DNA from: Methanoregulaceae archaeon
GTDB taxonomy: Archaea; Halobacteriota; Methanomicrobia; Methanomicrobiales; Methanospirillaceae
NCBI GenBank assembly: GCA_019695435.1
Contig: JACTVF010000163.1
Span: forward strand, 1 to 5,694
Direction: 5' to 3'
Length of the DNA stretch: 5,694 bases
The notes beneath the pieces were generated by a model that did not search any database, had not been told where the DNA came from, and saw nothing but the letters and a program-made list of their open reading frames with translations. The translations under genes were made by a program, and so were the position numbers. Positions 4,677 to 5,694 of the stretch are shown here, in pieces. Position 1 is the stretch's first letter. Each line of letters opens with the position of its first letter.

Positions 4677-5486
4677 CTAAGAAGATCCGGCCGGGTCATG
4701 GCCAGGCATTTCATGTGTGACTTGCTCTTCCGACGCAATGACCCGGGGCATATCCGGCCGGCAGAGCCAGATAACCAGGCCGAATGCTGCAAACCCTAAA
4801 ATTCCCAGCATCCACTGGGGGTCGTTCGGATAGTAAGACAGAATCATCCGAAGACCGCTGGTCCATAAGAAGAGGGAAAATGCGGAGACGATAAGGATGA
4901 CGTACCGTATCAGCCGCGACCCTTCGGCAAGAACGACATTTGTCCTGGGCAGCACGCACCGGAAGAGATACCAGAGCCAGGCAAGAATCAGGATGGTACC
5001 TGGGATGAAGAGCACCCAGGGGCTGAGCCCCAGCCCATGATTGATGTTCCCGATATCGCCGTGCAGCGTAAACGCCCGAAACGGCATATAGGAAATCAGC
5101 TCCGTCAGGTTTACGATGATGAACCAGAATACGAGGTGAAACCACCACTTCCTCTGAAGCATTGCCCGGGAGAGAAGGAGGTATATCCCGCAACTGACGA
5201 TAATCGCATGAAAGAGAAGCGGCATTACGGCAATGATCGCTGCATTGGTACCCTGTCCTGTGATAAAAAGATGCGAATACGCTACACCTTCGTCCCAACC
5301 GGTCAGGGTCACCGGGTTGCCCCAGACAATCTCAAAAGGACTCTGCATATCGCCCAGGAGGTATGCGGTCGTGCTGTGAATGAATTCATGCGCAATGACG
5401 ATAAATGCCTGAAAGAAAAGATAGGTCGCGAGCACGATCAATGAATAGAATACCGCACCCCGGATCTCATCTTGTCTTTTCATCAT
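4677..5486 (-). CDS. Multi-pass membrane protein with HExxH zinc-metalloprotease motif
   Basis: The 269-residue protein has about six hydrophobic segments, at roughly residues 11-33, 83-105, 115-132, 154-176, 192-209 and 226-242. The first ends in AHEFIHSTTAYLLGD, an HExxH zinc-binding motif (His33, Glu34, His37) placed within or at the edge of the membrane. A second conserved-looking stretch, NLTELISYMPFRAFTLHGDIGNINHGLGLSPW (about 126-157), contains Asp144 and His150 and could supply the third zinc ligand, as the Asp-containing loop does in M50 site-2 proteases. The classic M50 'NxxPxPxLDGG' is not present, so this is M50-like at best, and the substrate is unknown. Loss of activity cannot be excluded. 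ATG codons at 5486 and 5483 compete; AGGTC just upstream fits the second slightly better. It ends in TAG and converges on the HxlR gene. It is more GC-rich than the envelope genes at the left of the window. Confidence 0.75.
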   Translation of the reverse strand: MMKRQDEIRGAVFYSLIVLATYLFFQAFIVIAHEFIHSTTAYLLGDMQSPFEIVWGNPVTLTGWDEGVAYSHLFITGQGTNAAIIAVMPLLFHAIIVSCGIYLLLSRAMLQRKWWFHLVFWFIIVNLTELISYMPFRAFTLHGDIGNINHGLGLSPWVLFIPGTILILAWLWYLFRCVLPRTNVVLAEGSRLIRYVILIVSAFSLFLWTSGLRMILSYYPNDPQWMLGILGFAAFGLVIWLCRPDMPRVIASEEQVTHEMPGHDPAGSS

Positions 5487-5637
5487 GACCTAGGGTATTT
5501 TTGTTTCCTGATATCATTACATGCATTCAAAATAAAACATGGTAATTGTAAAACATCAGCCCCCAAAAAGATAATGGGAAAATCCAATACTCGATCAATT
5601 GAAGTTAAAAGATTCAAAAACATGAGGAATCCGCTCT

Positions 5638-5654
5638 CGGGGGCTCCGCCCCCG
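5638..5654. repeat. GC-rich hairpin near the right edge
   Basis: CGGGGGC (5638-5644) and GCCCCCG (5648-5654) form a perfect 7-bp stem with a TCC loop. There is no following T-tract in the window. It may be a terminator of a gene outside the window or part of a dispersed GC-rich repeat. Confidence 0.45.
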
Positions 5655-5665
5655 CCGCTCGGGCA

Positions 5666-5677
5666 TCCCCCCTTGCG
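5666..5677. repeat. 12-bp near-identical direct repeat, copy 2
   Basis: TCCCCCCTTGCG, one mismatch from TCCCCCCATGCG at 4631-4642. It lies next to the hairpin at 5638-5654, as copy 1 lies next to the hairpin at 4590-4632. Confidence 0.3.
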
Positions 5678-5694
5678 ATAGTGCTGTATTACCT

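Larger units (their letters stand above)
5487..5694. other. Upstream region of the membrane protease gene, to the right edge
   Basis: The left two thirds are AT-rich. On the minus strand GTTTTATTTTGAATG (around 5525-5540) is a possible TATA region for the protease gene. From about 5630 the sequence switches abruptly to GC-rich. No convincing gene or RNA is visible; the plus-strand open frame here has no ribosome-binding site or recognisable product. Confidence 0.4.

Noticed and set aside
4711..5444. Alternative frames within the membrane protease gene
   Set aside because: Arg/Pro/Ser-rich shadow translations; the frame with membrane segments and HEFIH is the real one.
5472..5681. Plus-strand open frame at the right edge
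   Set aside because: It starts inside the protease gene's first codons on the other strand, and has no ribosome-binding site and a low-complexity Pro-rich end from the GC hairpin.

Overview
The window looks like a piece of a euryarchaeal methanogen chromosome, most likely from the Methanomicrobiales (Methanoregula-like). This is inferred from AT-rich TATA-like elements combined with GGTG-type Shine-Dalgarno sites, a lipoprotein with a PsbP-type domain, an extracytoplasmic 'WELWYTADP' domain I associate from memory with these methanogens, a DUF1847 protein, and a short archaeal QueG-like 4Fe-4S protein. No database search was possible, so the lineage is an inference. There is no rRNA, tRNA, CRISPR array, transposase or phage gene.

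Left part (1-2000), visibly AT-rich, minus strand. Two envelope genes lie in tandem. The downstream one (211-909) is an intact secreted lipoprotein with a PsbP-like domain. The upstream one (992-1989) is broken. Its first half is a membrane anchor, an NTF2/DUF4878-like domain and a Thr/Pro/Ser linker. Its second half is the 'WELWYTADP' domain in the -1 frame. That domain is cut by an in-frame amber codon (1064-1066), after which 23 domain-like codons continue to a TAA at 992-994. I call it a pseudogene or an assembly-damaged gene. Recoding is a less likely alternative.

Middle part (2000-3400), more GC-rich. A small charged helical protein (2257-2571, plus) has a good Shine-Dalgarno site and a clear hairpin/T-tract terminator. 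Facing it on the minus strand is a QueG-like protein with two 4Fe-4S clusters (2725-3342). Its natural N-terminus may start at an ATG at 3392 in another frame, which suggests a second frameshift.

Right part (3400-4590). A Cys-rich DUF1847 protein (3495-4136, minus) is divergent from an HxlR-family regulator (4242-4586, plus). The 105-bp gap between them holds a shared AT-rich core-promoter segment and three GTTAC/GTAAC half-sites. The arrangement suggests a small thiol/metal or redox-responsive module: regulator, Cys-rich protein, and perhaps the Fe-S protein downstream behind its own dyad.

Far right (4590-5694). A multi-pass membrane protein with an HEFIH zinc-protease motif (4677-5486, minus) converges on the HxlR gene. 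A GC-rich nested hairpin separates the two stop codons. A second GC-rich hairpin lies at the window's right edge, and both GC-rich patches carry nearly the same 12-mer.
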